Positions 16,035-23,804 of a DNA stretch of 31,086 nucleotides are shown piece by piece. The position numbers and the translations under genes were made by a program. The notes beneath the pieces are model-generated. The model ran no database searches. It was given only the letters and a program-made list of their open reading frames with translations, and had not been told where the DNA came from. The stretch lies in the NCBI GenBank assembly GCA_035505655.1, contig DATJQP010000104.1, positions 1 through 31,086 of the forward strand. The letters run 5' to 3'. This DNA comes from JAGVPT01 sp035505655 (GTDB taxonomy: Bacteria; Bacteroidota; Ignavibacteria; UBA10030; UBA8401). How positions within the stretch are numbered: the stretch's first letter is position 1; the number at the start of each line of letters is the position of its first letter.

Positions 16035-18032
16035 ATGGGACCCACGAACATCGTATTTACTTTTCTCCTGCTCGTCTCGCTGACGGCATTCGGTCTCAGC
16101 GCGCGGCGTTTGGTGTCGTACCTCCAGACCGGCGCCCGGGAAGACAGGTTTGATCGCCCCGGTTCGAGGCTGAAGCGGGTCCTCACTGTCGCCCTTTTTC
16201 AGTCGAAGCTCCTTCGAGAACCCCTTGCCGGGATGATCCACTGCGCGATCTTCTGGGGATTCCTTGCCCTCGGATTCGCCGTCCTCGAATCGATCGGCGA
16301 GGGGATTGCGGGACACTTCTCTCTCCGGTTCGTCGGCCGCCTCTACAGCGCGATTACCTTCTCGCAGGAGATCTTCTGTCTGCTCGTGGGGATTTCGGTC
16401 CTTGTCGCCCTTTGGAGACGATTCGTCGTTCCCGTGAAGCGGCTGAAGTTCGCAGGGCACAATCAGCGCGACGCCTTCGTCATCCTCGTCTGGATCCTTC
16501 TCATCGTCTCCGCGCTTCTCCTCCAGAACAGCACACGCGTTGCGCTCGGCGTTTACACGCCGGGATTGCCCTACCCCGTTTCGTCGTTCATTGCCGGAGT
16601 CTTCAGGGATTCACGGAGCACCTCGCTTCTTGGCGGCCTCTTCTGGTGGGCGCATATCACACTGGTTCTGGGATTCCTCAACTATTTGCCCTATTCAAAA
16701 CACCTTCACGTTCTGACGTCGATTCCCAACGTTTATTTTTCGAGCCAGAAGCCCCGTGGGGCGCTGAAGCCGATCGCCCTCGACGATGAAAGCGCGACGA
16801 CCTTTGGGGCGCTCGACACCGATGCCCTGACCTGGAAACAGCTTCTCGACGGCTATTCATGCACGGAGTGCGGCCGGTGCGACTCGGTCTGTCCCGCGAA
16901 TCTGACCGGGAAAAAACTCTCGCCGCGGAAGATCATCGTCGAGACCCGGAGACGGACGATGGAGAAATCGCCCCTCCTCGACGGGAGAGCGCCAGGCGAG
17001 GATGAACGAGCTCTGCTTGAACACAGACTTGTCGATCACTTTATCTCGGAGGAAGAACTGTGGGCCTGCACCACCTGCATGGCGTGCGTTGCCGAGTGTC
17101 CCGTGACGATCGAACATGTGGACGAAATCGTCGACCTTCGCCGGGGCCTCGTGCTGAGCGAATCCCGTTTTCCTCAGGAGCTCCGGGCGACGTTCGACAA
17201 TCTTGAGCGCAATTTTACCCCATGGGGATTCAGCCACTCGACCCGTGCAGACTGGGCTGAAGGACTTGACGTTCCCCGTATGGCGGAGCATAAGGAGATC
17301 GAGGTACTCTATTGGGTCGGGTGTGCCGGAGCGTACGATGCGCGGTACCGGAAGGTCGCGCGCGCGTTCGTTCAGCTTCTTCGGCATGCGGGAGTGAAGT
17401 TCGCGATCCTTGGACTCGAGGAAAAATGTACCGGCGACGCCGCTCGGAGGACCGGGAACGAGTACCTTGCGCAGTCTCTCATGACCGAGAATGTCGCGAC
17501 GCTGAACCGATACGGGGTGAAGAACATTGTCACGACGTGCCCCCACTGCTTCAACACCCTTAAGAACGAGTTTCCGCAGCACGGTGGGAGGTATGAAGTT
17601 TTCCATCATACCGACTTTCTCGACAGGCTGGTGAACGAAAAGAAGATCCTTCCGGTGCGGGGAGGCGGTTCCGCCACCTTCCACGATTCATGTTACCTGG
17701 CCAGGTACAACGGCGTCGCGGAGACTCCCCGTCGCCTTCTGGAGGCGCTCCCGGAAACATCGCTGCGGGAAATGGGACGCATCAAAGACCGGGGTCTTTG
17801 CTGCGGTGCAGGAGGAGGACGGATGTGGATGGAGGAAAAGGAGGGGAAGCGGATCAATATCGAGAGGACGGAGGAAGCTCTTGCCACGAATGCCGGCACC
17901 ATTGCGACAGCATGCCCGTTTTGCATGACGATGCTCGGTGACGGAGTGAAGGCGAAGGAAGCAAGCGATCGGGTCGCCGTCAAAGATGTCGCGGAGCTCC
18001 TCTGGGAATCTGTGGAACCATACGCGGTCTAA
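16035..18032 (+). CDS. Membrane HdrD/GlpC-like Fe-S oxidoreductase
   Basis: The 665-residue product combines a membrane part with a soluble Fe-S part. Residues 1-230 hold about five or six hydrophobic helices resembling NarI/HdrE-type haem b or quinone-interacting domains. Two ferredoxin-type 4Fe-4S clusters follow (C276, C279, C282, C286 and C345, C348, C351, C355). Two CCG-type cysteine-rich segments come last (the first around YWVGCAGAYD and TCPHCFNTLKNE, the second HDSCYLARYN to GLCCGAGGGRMW). Proteins of this architecture are thought to pass electrons between soluble donors, often electron-transfer flavoprotein, and the quinone pool. No etfAB genes are in the window, so its partner is unknown. 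It is 25 nt behind phzF and 30 nt before the small 68-aa gene. Confidence 0.88.
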   Translation: MGPTNIVFTFLLLVSLTAFGLSARRLVSYLQTGAREDRFDRPGSRLKRVLTVALFQSKLLREPLAGMIHCAIFWGFLALGFAVLESIGEGIAGHFSLRFVGRLYSAITFSQEIFCLLVGISVLVALWRRFVVPVKRLKFAGHNQRDAFVILVWILLIVSALLLQNSTRVALGVYTPGLPYPVSSFIAGVFRDSRSTSLLGGLFWWAHITLVLGFLNYLPYSKHLHVLTSIPNVYFSSQKPRGALKPIALDDESATTFGALDTDALTWKQLLDGYSCTECGRCDSVCPANLTGKKLSPRKIIVETRRRTMEKSPLLDGRAPGEDERALLEHRLVDHFISEEELWACTTCMACVAECPVTIEHVDEIVDLRRGLVLSESRFPQELRATFDNLERNFTPWGFSHSTRADWAEGLDVPRMAEHKEIEVLYWVGCAGAYDARYRKVARAFVQLLRHAGVKFAILGLEEKCTGDAARRTGNEYLAQSLMTENVATLNRYGVKNIVTTCPHCFNTLKNEFPQHGGRYEVFHHTDFLDRLVNEKKILPVRGGGSATFHDSCYLARYNGVAETPRRLLEALPETSLREMGRIKDRGLCCGAGGGRMWMEEKEGKRINIERTEEALATNAGTIATACPFCMTMLGDGVKAKEASDRVAVKDVAELLWESVEPYAV

Positions 18033-18062
18033 ACGGATATTGTTCGAACAACAAGGAGTTGT

Positions 18063-18269
18063 ATGACGTACCGAATATCGGTCTTCAAGTACCTGGAAGT
18101 TCCCAAGGCTGTGCGGCACGAATCGCATGAGGGGAGTGAGGAGGAGGCCGTGAAGATGGCGAAGGAGATGCTTCTCAGCTCGGACGGAGACGTCGTCGTC
18201 GTCGCAGAGGTGGACGGGGGGGAAACAAGGGTGGTTCAACGATTCGAGAAAGTGAAGAAAGCCTCCTGA
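18063..18269 (+). CDS. Small conserved-looking protein, 68 aa (unknown)
   Basis: The short soluble product (MTYRISVFKYLEV to RVVQRFEKVKKAS) alternates strands and one helix (EEEAVKMAKEMLL), suggesting a compact alpha/beta fold. AAGGAG (18053-18058) lies 4 nt before the ATG, a good ribosome-binding site. It follows the Fe-S oxidoreductase by 30 nt, so it is probably in the same transcript. No family is recognised. Confidence 0.65.
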   Translation: MTYRISVFKYLEVPKAVRHESHEGSEEEAVKMAKEMLLSSDGDVVVVAEVDGGETRVVQRFEKVKKAS

Positions 18270-18315
18270 CGCGAAGATTCGCGCGCGAAGCAGCAGCAGT
18301 TGTCACGGATGACCT

Positions 18316-19269
18316 ATGAGAGCCAACGACCCGGGAATAGCCCGGCGCATGGAATGGATGAGGATGTACGAGGAGAGCAGAGATGTTCCCTCGATCTGCC
18401 GCCGCTTTTCCATCAGCAGAAAAACATTCTATAAGTGGCTGAAACGATACAGGAAATCGTCCCAGGATCTCTCGAGCCTCGGTGACCGTTCCCGCCGGCC
18501 CCACCACAGTCCGCGGGCGACCTCTCCCGCTATCGTCCAGCGGCTCAGGGAGCTTCGCGAAAAGACCGGGTTCGGTCAGAAGCGGCTGAAGCTCTACCTC
18601 TCGATCTGGTACGACATCGACCTTTCCGAAAGCGCCATCTGGAAACTCCTGAAGCGGTCGGGAGTCGACATGAAACTGAAGAAGTCTCAGCGCCGGAAGG
18701 TGCGTCCCAACGACGCCCTCCTCCCCGGAGACCGCGTCATCCTGACGTTTAAGTTCATTCCCGAGGGAGGAGGGGCCCAGCGGCTTGTCCAGTACAGCGC
18801 CATCGACGAGTGTACGCGGCTCCGGATCACGAGGATCTACGGTCGACACTCGACCCTCTCCGCCCTCGATTTCGTCCAGTTTGTGCTCATGCACTTCCCG
18901 TTCGTCATACGGTATGTCCAGACTCCCCTCGACAATGCCTTCGCGAGCGTCGCGAAGCCGCGATCGAGAACTCACGCGTTCACGATGAACCTCCGGAAGC
19001 TCGGCATCAAGCACGAAGTCCCCTCGAAAAAAAGGCTCGCGGTGAACCGGTTTCTTGAAAGGATCAAACGCTTCGACGAGGTCGAGCCCTACTGTTCGAA
19101 GCCCTTCACCTCCCCCGACGAGCTTCAGCAGGAGGCGGCACGATACCTTTACCGCTACAACAACGAGCGGCCGATCCCCCTCATCGAAAATCTTTCGCCC
19201 GTTGAGAAGCTCCGGACGTATCAACAGTTCAGCAGTCTCCAGCGATTTGACCCTTACAATATTGCCTGA
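18316..19269 (+). CDS. Domesticated IS481-type transposase-like DNA-binding protein
   Basis: The product has 317 residues. An N-terminal helix-turn-helix (VPSICRRFSISRKTFYKWLKRYR) and a middle linker (RLRELREKTGFGQKRLKLYL) are followed by an rve/integrase-like core (VQYSAIDECTRLRITRIYG, HAFTMNLRKLGIKH, NRFLERIKRFDEVEPY) and a C-terminal YRYNNERP-LSPVEKLR motif, as in IS481 transposases. The first catalytic Asp (usually in a VDVK/IDTK strand) is Thr144 in VILTFKF. The second site reads QTPLDNAF instead of QTDNG-EF. The final Glu (E248) survives. No terminal inverted repeats or target duplications are visible, and the stop is only 12 bp before the response regulator start. This points to a retained DNA-binding gene rather than a mobile element. 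A recent dying copy remains possible. Confidence 0.7.
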   Translation: MRANDPGIARRMEWMRMYEESRDVPSICRRFSISRKTFYKWLKRYRKSSQDLSSLGDRSRRPHHSPRATSPAIVQRLRELREKTGFGQKRLKLYLSIWYDIDLSESAIWKLLKRSGVDMKLKKSQRRKVRPNDALLPGDRVILTFKFIPEGGGAQRLVQYSAIDECTRLRITRIYGRHSTLSALDFVQFVLMHFPFVIRYVQTPLDNAFASVAKPRSRTHAFTMNLRKLGIKHEVPSKKRLAVNRFLERIKRFDEVEPYCSKPFTSPDELQQEAARYLYRYNNERPIPLIENLSPVEKLRTYQQFSSLQRFDPYNIA

Positions 19270-19281
19270 GATACGACAACG

Positions 19282-19980
19282 ATGTCCACTCAAAAGACTA
19301 TCCTGGTCGTCGACGATGAAAAAGACATCGTCGAGATGCTCCAATACAACCTCGAGAAGGAGGGATACAAGGTCCTCACCGCGAGGAACGGCAAACAGGC
19401 GCTCGAACAAACGAAGCGACACGTCGACCTCATCCTCCTCGACATCATGATGACGGAGATGAACGGTCTCGACGTTCTCCGGGAGCTGAAGAGGGGCGAG
19501 AAGACGAAAACTCTCCCGGTCCTCTTCCTGACCGCGAAAAGTTCCGAGGTCGACGAGGTGATCGGCCTTGAGCTCGGGGCTGAGGATTACATCGTAAAAC
19601 CGATCAGCATGAAAAAGCTCGTGGCCCGTGTCCGAGCCGCTCTTCGGAGAGACCGGGCAGAATCGGCCCCCGTTGAAGCGGTTGACATCCTCAAGGTCGA
19701 CGAGCTCGAGATCAACGTCCCCAACTACACCGTGACCCTTGCCTCAAAGGAGCTTATCTTTCCGAAGAAGGAATTTGAAACTCTCGTCTACCTCGTCCGG
19801 CACAGGGGGAGAGTCATCTCGAGGGATGTCCTTCTCAACGCCGTCTGGGGGGAAGGAGTCTTCGTCGTCGATCGGACCGTGGATGTCCACATCAGGAAAA
19901 TCCGCGAGAAGCTCGGGAAGTACGCGGACCTCATCGAGACGGTGAAAGGGGTTGGATACCGCTGCAAGGCACAGTCGTGA
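19282..19980 (+). CDS. phoB: PhoB-like response regulator (OmpR family)
   Basis: The 232-residue transcription factor has an N-terminal receiver domain with acidic pocket D11/D12, phospho-acceptor D54 (LILLDIMM), T84 and K106 (IVKPIS), and a C-terminal winged helix (FPKKEFETLVYLVRHRGRVISRD to VDVHIRKIREKLG and VKGVGYRC). The next gene, a PhoR-like kinase, overlaps it by four bases. The pst genes and candidate Pho boxes downstream make PhoB the best identity, although OmpR-family members cannot be told apart safely by sequence alone. It would bind the TAACA direct repeats at 21509, 26301 and 27192. Confidence 0.85.
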   Translation: MSTQKTILVVDDEKDIVEMLQYNLEKEGYKVLTARNGKQALEQTKRHVDLILLDIMMTEMNGLDVLRELKRGEKTKTLPVLFLTAKSSEVDEVIGLELGAEDYIVKPISMKKLVARVRAALRRDRAESAPVEAVDILKVDELEINVPNYTVTLASKELIFPKKEFETLVYLVRHRGRVISRDVLLNAVWGEGVFVVDRTVDVHIRKIREKLGKYADLIETVKGVGYRCKAQS

Positions 19981-21419
19981 GGCGTCTCCAGACAAAAATC
20001 ACGCTCACGTACCTCCTCCTCGCGGTGCTCATCATCATTGTCGTCGGGGCTCTCTCGAGTTTCGAGACGGAAATGCTTTTCGAAAACCGCCTCGTTCATG
20101 AGCTCGAGGAACGGGCCGACGTCGTTCATCTCGCCCTGTCGGCGGGATTTTTCCATGATGAAGAGTCGAGAGCGGGGGAGATCAGGAACCTCGCATCGCT
20201 CTGGGGAACGCGCATCACCCTCATCGCAAAAGACGGATCGGTTATCGCCGATTCCGACGTGCCGCGGGAGAAGCTTCCTTCGGTCGAAAACCATCTCATG
20301 CGACCGGAGATTCAGAAGGCGATCGCCGATTCGGTCGGCGTCAACGTACGGCGGAGCGTGACAGTCGGACAGGAATTTCTCTATGTGGCAAAACAGTACT
20401 ACGATGCCTCTCCGGTGCCCGCCCTGAAGGATGTTCGATTCATACGTGTGAGCGCGCATCTGGAAAACGTCCGGAGCGATGTCAGGGCGATCCGGTGGAA
20501 CATTTTCTGGGCGGGGGTCATCACGCTTTTCATCGTCATCGCCGTGAGCGTCTATATTTCCCGCCGAATCTCCAGGCCGATGGCCGCGATTGCGGAGGAT
20601 GTCGAGAAGATCCGTCTCGGAGATCTTGACCGTCACATCGATGTGCGGACCGGGGATGAGATCGGGCGCGTTGCCGAGGCGGTCAACGAGCTCGTCGACA
20701 AGCTCAAGGCGGATATCGTCGAGCTCAAGAAGCTCCAACGGGCCCGGAGCGAGTTTCTCGGGAACGTTTCCCACGAGCTTCGCACCCCGATCTTCACCCT
20801 CCAGGGATATCTCGAAACGCTCCTCAACGGCGCGATCGACGACCCATCTGTGAACAGGGTATTCATCGAGAAGGCATCGTCGCATGCGGCGAGGCTCAAC
20901 GCCCTTCTTAACGACCTCATCGACATCTCGAGGATCGAGTCGGGGGAGATGAAGATGAGTTTCAGGTACTTCAAGGTGAACGAGTTTCTCGAGCTTGTCG
21001 TCGGGGACTTTCATCAGCCGGCACTTCAGCGCGGCATCGTTCTCCGGACAGAGCTCACGACGGCTCCCGAAGTCGAGGCCCTCGGAGACAAGGAGCGTCT
21101 CCGCGAGGTGATGAGCAATCTCATCGACAACGCCATCAAGTACAACCGCGAGGGGGGGGAAGTCGTCGTCGGCACCGAGTTGAGGGACGAGAAGGTGGTT
21201 CTTACGGTGCGCGATACGGGATCCGGCATCGCCGATGAGCACCTTCCGCGGATCTTCGAAAGGTTCTACCGGGTCGACAAAGACCGCTCGCGGGAGGTCG
21301 GAGGGACGGGCCTGGGACTTGCCATTGTGAAGCACATTGTCGAAGCGCACGGGGGAAGAGTCGATGTCCAGAGCACCGTCGGTAAAGGAACATCCTTCAG
21401 TTTTGCCCTGAGAACCTGA
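19977..21419 (+). CDS. phoR: PhoR-like sensor histidine kinase
   Basis: The 480-residue membrane kinase starts GTG at 19977, overlapping the phoB stop (GTGA). Two membrane helices (about residues 8-28 and 175-195) flank a periplasmic sensor region of about 145 residues. A HAMP linker (197-249), a DHp domain with His266 (NVSHELRTP) and a CA domain with N box (NLIDNAIKYN), G1 (DTGSGI), F (FERFYRVD) and G2 (GGTGLGLAIVKHI) follow. The large periplasmic domain is longer than that of E. coli PhoR. The assignment as PhoR rests on the adjacent PhoB-like gene and the pst genes. Confidence 0.87.
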   Translation: MRRLQTKITLTYLLLAVLIIIVVGALSSFETEMLFENRLVHELEERADVVHLALSAGFFHDEESRAGEIRNLASLWGTRITLIAKDGSVIADSDVPREKLPSVENHLMRPEIQKAIADSVGVNVRRSVTVGQEFLYVAKQYYDASPVPALKDVRFIRVSAHLENVRSDVRAIRWNIFWAGVITLFIVIAVSVYISRRISRPMAAIAEDVEKIRLGDLDRHIDVRTGDEIGRVAEAVNELVDKLKADIVELKKLQRARSEFLGNVSHELRTPIFTLQGYLETLLNGAIDDPSVNRVFIEKASSHAARLNALLNDLIDISRIESGEMKMSFRYFKVNEFLELVVGDFHQPALQRGIVLRTELTTAPEVEALGDKERLREVMSNLIDNAIKYNREGGEVVVGTELRDEKVVLTVRDTGSGIADEHLPRIFERFYRVDKDRSREVGGTGLGLAIVKHIVEAHGGRVDVQSTVGKGTSFSFALRT

Positions 21420-21473
21420 GCCGGTTGCACGCCCAACCTGCGCGGGCGGCCTCGGGAAGCGGCCCGCATTGCA

Positions 21474-21500
21474 TTCCCGCGATACCCCGGAACGCGGGAA
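21474..21500. other. GC-rich hairpins after phoR
   Basis: An 8-bp stem TTCCCGCG/CGCGGGAA (21474-21481 with 21493-21500) is preceded by a second, weaker inverted repeat (GCGGGC, 21442, with GCCCGC, 21462). No T tract follows, so a terminator is possible but unproven. The Pho box begins 9 nt later. Confidence 0.3.
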
Positions 21501-21508
21501 ACACTGCC

Positions 21509-21525
21509 GTAACAATTTCTTAACA
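21509..21525 (+). promoter_or_regulatory. Candidate Pho box before the CHAD-SixA-TMK-Ppx genes
   Basis: GTAACAATTTCTTAACA contains two TAACA half-sites starting at 21510 and 21521, exactly 11 bp apart. The same word, differing at two positions, occurs in front of the porin gene (27192-27208). Unlike the other two sites, no convincing -10 lies at the same spacing, so this could be an upstream activator site or a weaker promoter. Confidence 0.5.
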
Positions 21526-21586
21526 GTTCCTTGTCGCGCCGGCGCTTGCGCCTGTAACCGGCTTTCGCAACATTGAGACGGCCCGA

Positions 21587-22057
21587 ATGGCAAAACCGTG
21601 GAAAATCCTCGACCTCGACCCGGACGAAAGCCTGAAAGCATGTCTGCAGAAGATTGCTCTCACGCGCTTCCAGGAGACTTTTTCGTACGAAGCGGGAACG
21701 ATGAAGGGAGAGGACCCGGAAGCGCTTCATGACATGCGGGTCGCCGCCCGACGGTTGAGGGCAGTGCTCCGGATCTTCCGCGATTGCTATTCGAAAAAGA
21801 AATTCAAGAAGCACGACGCGCGTCTTCAGTCGCTTATCAGGACGCTGGGCGCCGTTCGCGAACACGACGTCTTCCTCGCTTCGCTCGGGGAGTACAAGCA
21901 GACTCTCGGGACGGAGGATCGCAAAGTCATCGATCTCCTCCTGGCGAAGGAGACGACGGCGCGCGCCACCCATCGACGGCTCCTTGTCCGGGAGCTGAAC
22001 TCTCTCCGCACGGCGAAATTCGCCGATGCGTTCACCGCCTTCGTTACGATGGTGTGA
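21587..22057 (+). CDS. CHAD domain protein, N-terminal half
   Basis: The 156-residue helical, basic product contains the CHAD signature EALHDMRVAARRLRAVLRIFRD, and then LQSLIRTLGAVREHDVFLASL. CHAD domains are rich in conserved His and Arg and are known to bind polyphosphate, often next to polyphosphate enzymes. A full CHAD domain has two such helical halves; only the first is here, and the second is encoded by the next gene in a different reading frame. The ORF ends in TGA 22055-22057, about where the linker between halves would lie. It lies 62 nt behind the candidate Pho box. It may be a split domain or the result of a frameshift. Confidence 0.75.
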   Translation: MAKPWKILDLDPDESLKACLQKIALTRFQETFSYEAGTMKGEDPEALHDMRVAARRLRAVLRIFRDCYSKKKFKKHDARLQSLIRTLGAVREHDVFLASLGEYKQTLGTEDRKVIDLLLAKETTARATHRRLLVRELNSLRTAKFADAFTAFVTMV

Positions 22058-22064
22058 AGCAGCC

Positions 22065-22559
22065 ATGGCGAAGCGAGCCGTCATCAAGCCGAACAAAAGC
22101 CTTCGAGACAATGCGCGGATCCTTGTGCCGCACCTCCTCGAGGAGTTTCTCTCGCACAGAGCGAGGGTGGTCGCCCATCCGCGGCTGAAGAAGGATTTTC
22201 ACAGCATGCGTGTTGCCGGCAAGACATTGAGATACGCCATGGAGGTCTTCGAAGCCGCCTTCGGCGGGGAGTTCGCGGCGTGCCTTGAGGAGGTGAAGGA
22301 GCTTCTTGACGCCATGGGACGGGTCCATGACTGCGATGTTTGTATCCCGACTCTCCAGACGCACCTCCGGGAAATCCGTTCGTTCAATCGGGTGACTGGG
22401 AATGCCGGAGACAGGATGAGAACGAAAGCCGTCACCGATCTTATCCGTGCTCAGCACGCCCAACGGGACGGTGAATACGCCCGATCCTGCGCCACGATCG
22501 AAGAATGGACCGCGAAGGATTTCGCGCAACGGGTCATCCTTTCGATGACCGCATCATAG
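22065..22559 (+). CDS. CHAD domain protein, C-terminal half
   Basis: The product is 164 residues from ATG 22065. It carries the second CHAD motif (FHSMRVAGKTLRYAMEVFEAAFG, then LKELL-type helix and AMGRVHDCDVCIPTLQTHL). It starts 7 nt after the stop of the N-terminal half in another frame, and the frame remains open upstream to 22026 within the first gene. The ribosome-binding site is poor. Joined to the preceding ORF it would give one normal CHAD protein of about 320 residues, so a natural split, a frameshift mutation and a sequencing error all remain possible. Confidence 0.75.
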   Translation: MAKRAVIKPNKSLRDNARILVPHLLEEFLSHRARVVAHPRLKKDFHSMRVAGKTLRYAMEVFEAAFGGEFAACLEEVKELLDAMGRVHDCDVCIPTLQTHLREIRSFNRVTGNAGDRMRTKAVTDLIRAQHAQRDGEYARSCATIEEWTAKDFAQRVILSMTAS

Positions 22560-22577
22560 ATCAACCGGAGAAGTCAC

Positions 22578-23072
22578 GTGCTCGTTTACATTCTCAGACA
22601 CGCGATCGCCGTGCAGCGCGGAGCGGCGGCATTCCCGAACGACGACAGGCCGCTCACCGACGAGGGAAAAGAGAAGATGGAAAAAGGGGCGCGCGGGATC
22701 GCCCGGGTCGTTGAGAGTGTCGATGTCATCGTCACGAGCCCGCTCGTCCGGGCCGCCGACACCGCCAGGATCGCCGCGGAAGCTCTCGGCGCCGAACATA
22801 AGGTCGAGGTCTCGAAAGAGCTCCTCCCGGGCTCTTCGGCCAGGAAACTTCTCCTCTATCTCGCGAAATACAAGAACCTCGACAGTATCATGATCGTCGG
22901 GCACGAGCCCGATCTTGGGTACCTCGCCTCGGCTCTGCTCGGCGTCGATCGGCCGGTCGTCGAATTCAAGAAAGGTGCGCTCTGCTGCATCGAAGTTTCG
23001 ACGCTTCCCCCAAGAGGAGCGGGGGTGCTCCTCTGGCACCTCCAGCCGAAACAACTCCGCGACATTAAATAA
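22578..23072 (+). CDS. sixA: SixA-type histidine phosphatase (second copy)
   Basis: The product has 164 residues from GTG 22578, with GGAG 7 nt upstream. RHA motif at the N-terminus (VYILRHAIAV, His8), SPLVRAADTARIAAE with the second conserved Arg, and IVGHEPDLGYLAS with the second catalytic His. The tail (GAGVLLWHLQPKQL) matches the paralogue at 8206-8697 (GILLWLLTNEQLKLL). Histidine phosphatases of this type frequently sit beside CHAD and Ppx genes. A role in dephosphorylating a phosphohistidine or a phosphate compound is family inference; the substrate is unknown. Confidence 0.87.
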   Translation: MLVYILRHAIAVQRGAAAFPNDDRPLTDEGKEKMEKGARGIARVVESVDVIVTSPLVRAADTARIAAEALGAEHKVEVSKELLPGSSARKLLLYLAKYKNLDSIMIVGHEPDLGYLASALLGVDRPVVEFKKGALCCIEVSTLPPRGAGVLLWHLQPKQLRDIK

Positions 23073-23090
23073 ACCGACGAAAGGAATTGC

Positions 23091-23804
23091 ATGGCGCGCC
23101 TGTTCGACCAACCCCATCCGTACCCCGGAATTCTCATCATCGTCGAAGGGATCGACGGGTCGGGAAAATCAACCCAGCTCGAGCTGCTCCAAAAGTGGCT
23201 CCTGAGCTCGAAGTACCGGGTCTTCTTCACCGAGTGGAATTCCTCGGCGCTTGTCAATGAGACGATCAAGAGGGGAAAGAAGAAAAACCTCCTCACCCCG
23301 ACGACGTTCAGCGTTCTTCACGCCACGGATTTTTCCGATCGGCTTGCTCATCTTATCATCCCGCCTTTGAAGGCGGGGATGATCGTCTGCGCCGATCGGT
23401 ACGCGTACACGGCGTTCGCCCGCGACGTCGTGCGGGGAGTGCATCCGGAATGGGTCCGCAATCTTTACGGGTTCGCTGTCAAGCCCGACATCGCCCTCTA
23501 TTTCAGGGTGCCGATCGAAACGTCCCTCAAGAGGATTCTCAACGGCCGTGTCGAGTTGAAATTCCACGAAGCCGGCATGGACCTCGGCCTCAGCGACGAC
23601 CCGCGCGAGAGTTTCAGGATCTTTCAATCGAAGATACTCGAGGAATACGACAAAATCGCCGCTGAATACGGCCTCACGGTGATGGATGCCACGATGTCGA
23701 TTCAGAAGCAGCAGGCGATGATCCGGGACATCGTCCGTGAACGGCTGAAGGACTATAAGCCGGCTCCCTTCCTCCAGAAGAAGGAGAATGTCTATGTCGC
23801 GTAA
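23091..23804 (+). CDS. Thymidylate-kinase-like P-loop kinase, copy 1
   Basis: The product has 237 residues, with Walker A EGIDGSGKST near residues 20-29 and a thymidylate-kinase DR-Y motif (CADRYAYTAFARDV). The lid region differs from classical Tmk. The C-terminal part carries a motif shared with the next gene, GMDLxLxDDxxxSFxxxQ, which I do not know from housekeeping Tmk. AAAGGAATTGC precedes the ATG. Its place between SixA and Ppx and its pairing with a paralogue suggest a specialised nucleotide or polyphosphate-linked kinase rather than the sole dTMP kinase. PPK2 polyphosphate kinases share the Tmk-like P-loop fold, which is the basis of that speculation. Confidence 0.75.
   Translation: MARLFDQPHPYPGILIIVEGIDGSGKSTQLELLQKWLLSSKYRVFFTEWNSSALVNETIKRGKKKNLLTPTTFSVLHATDFSDRLAHLIIPPLKAGMIVCADRYAYTAFARDVVRGVHPEWVRNLYGFAVKPDIALYFRVPIETSLKRILNGRVELKFHEAGMDLGLSDDPRESFRIFQSKILEEYDKIAAEYGLTVMDATMSIQKQQAMIRDIVRERLKDYKPAPFLQKKENVYVA

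Noticed and set aside
18270..19281. Intact insertion sequence around the transposase-like gene
   Set aside because: No terminal inverted repeats or target duplications are seen, catalytic residues are altered, and the gene abuts phoB.
18175..19422. 415-codon minus-strand open frame opposite the transposase-like gene
   Set aside because: The plus-strand product has clear helix-turn-helix and integrase-core motifs; the antisense one has none.
19788..21641. 617-codon minus-strand open frame opposite phoB, phoR and the CHAD region
   Set aside because: It spans several well-supported genes on the opposite strand; the protein is a low-complexity, Arg/Asp-rich shadow with no recognisable domain.
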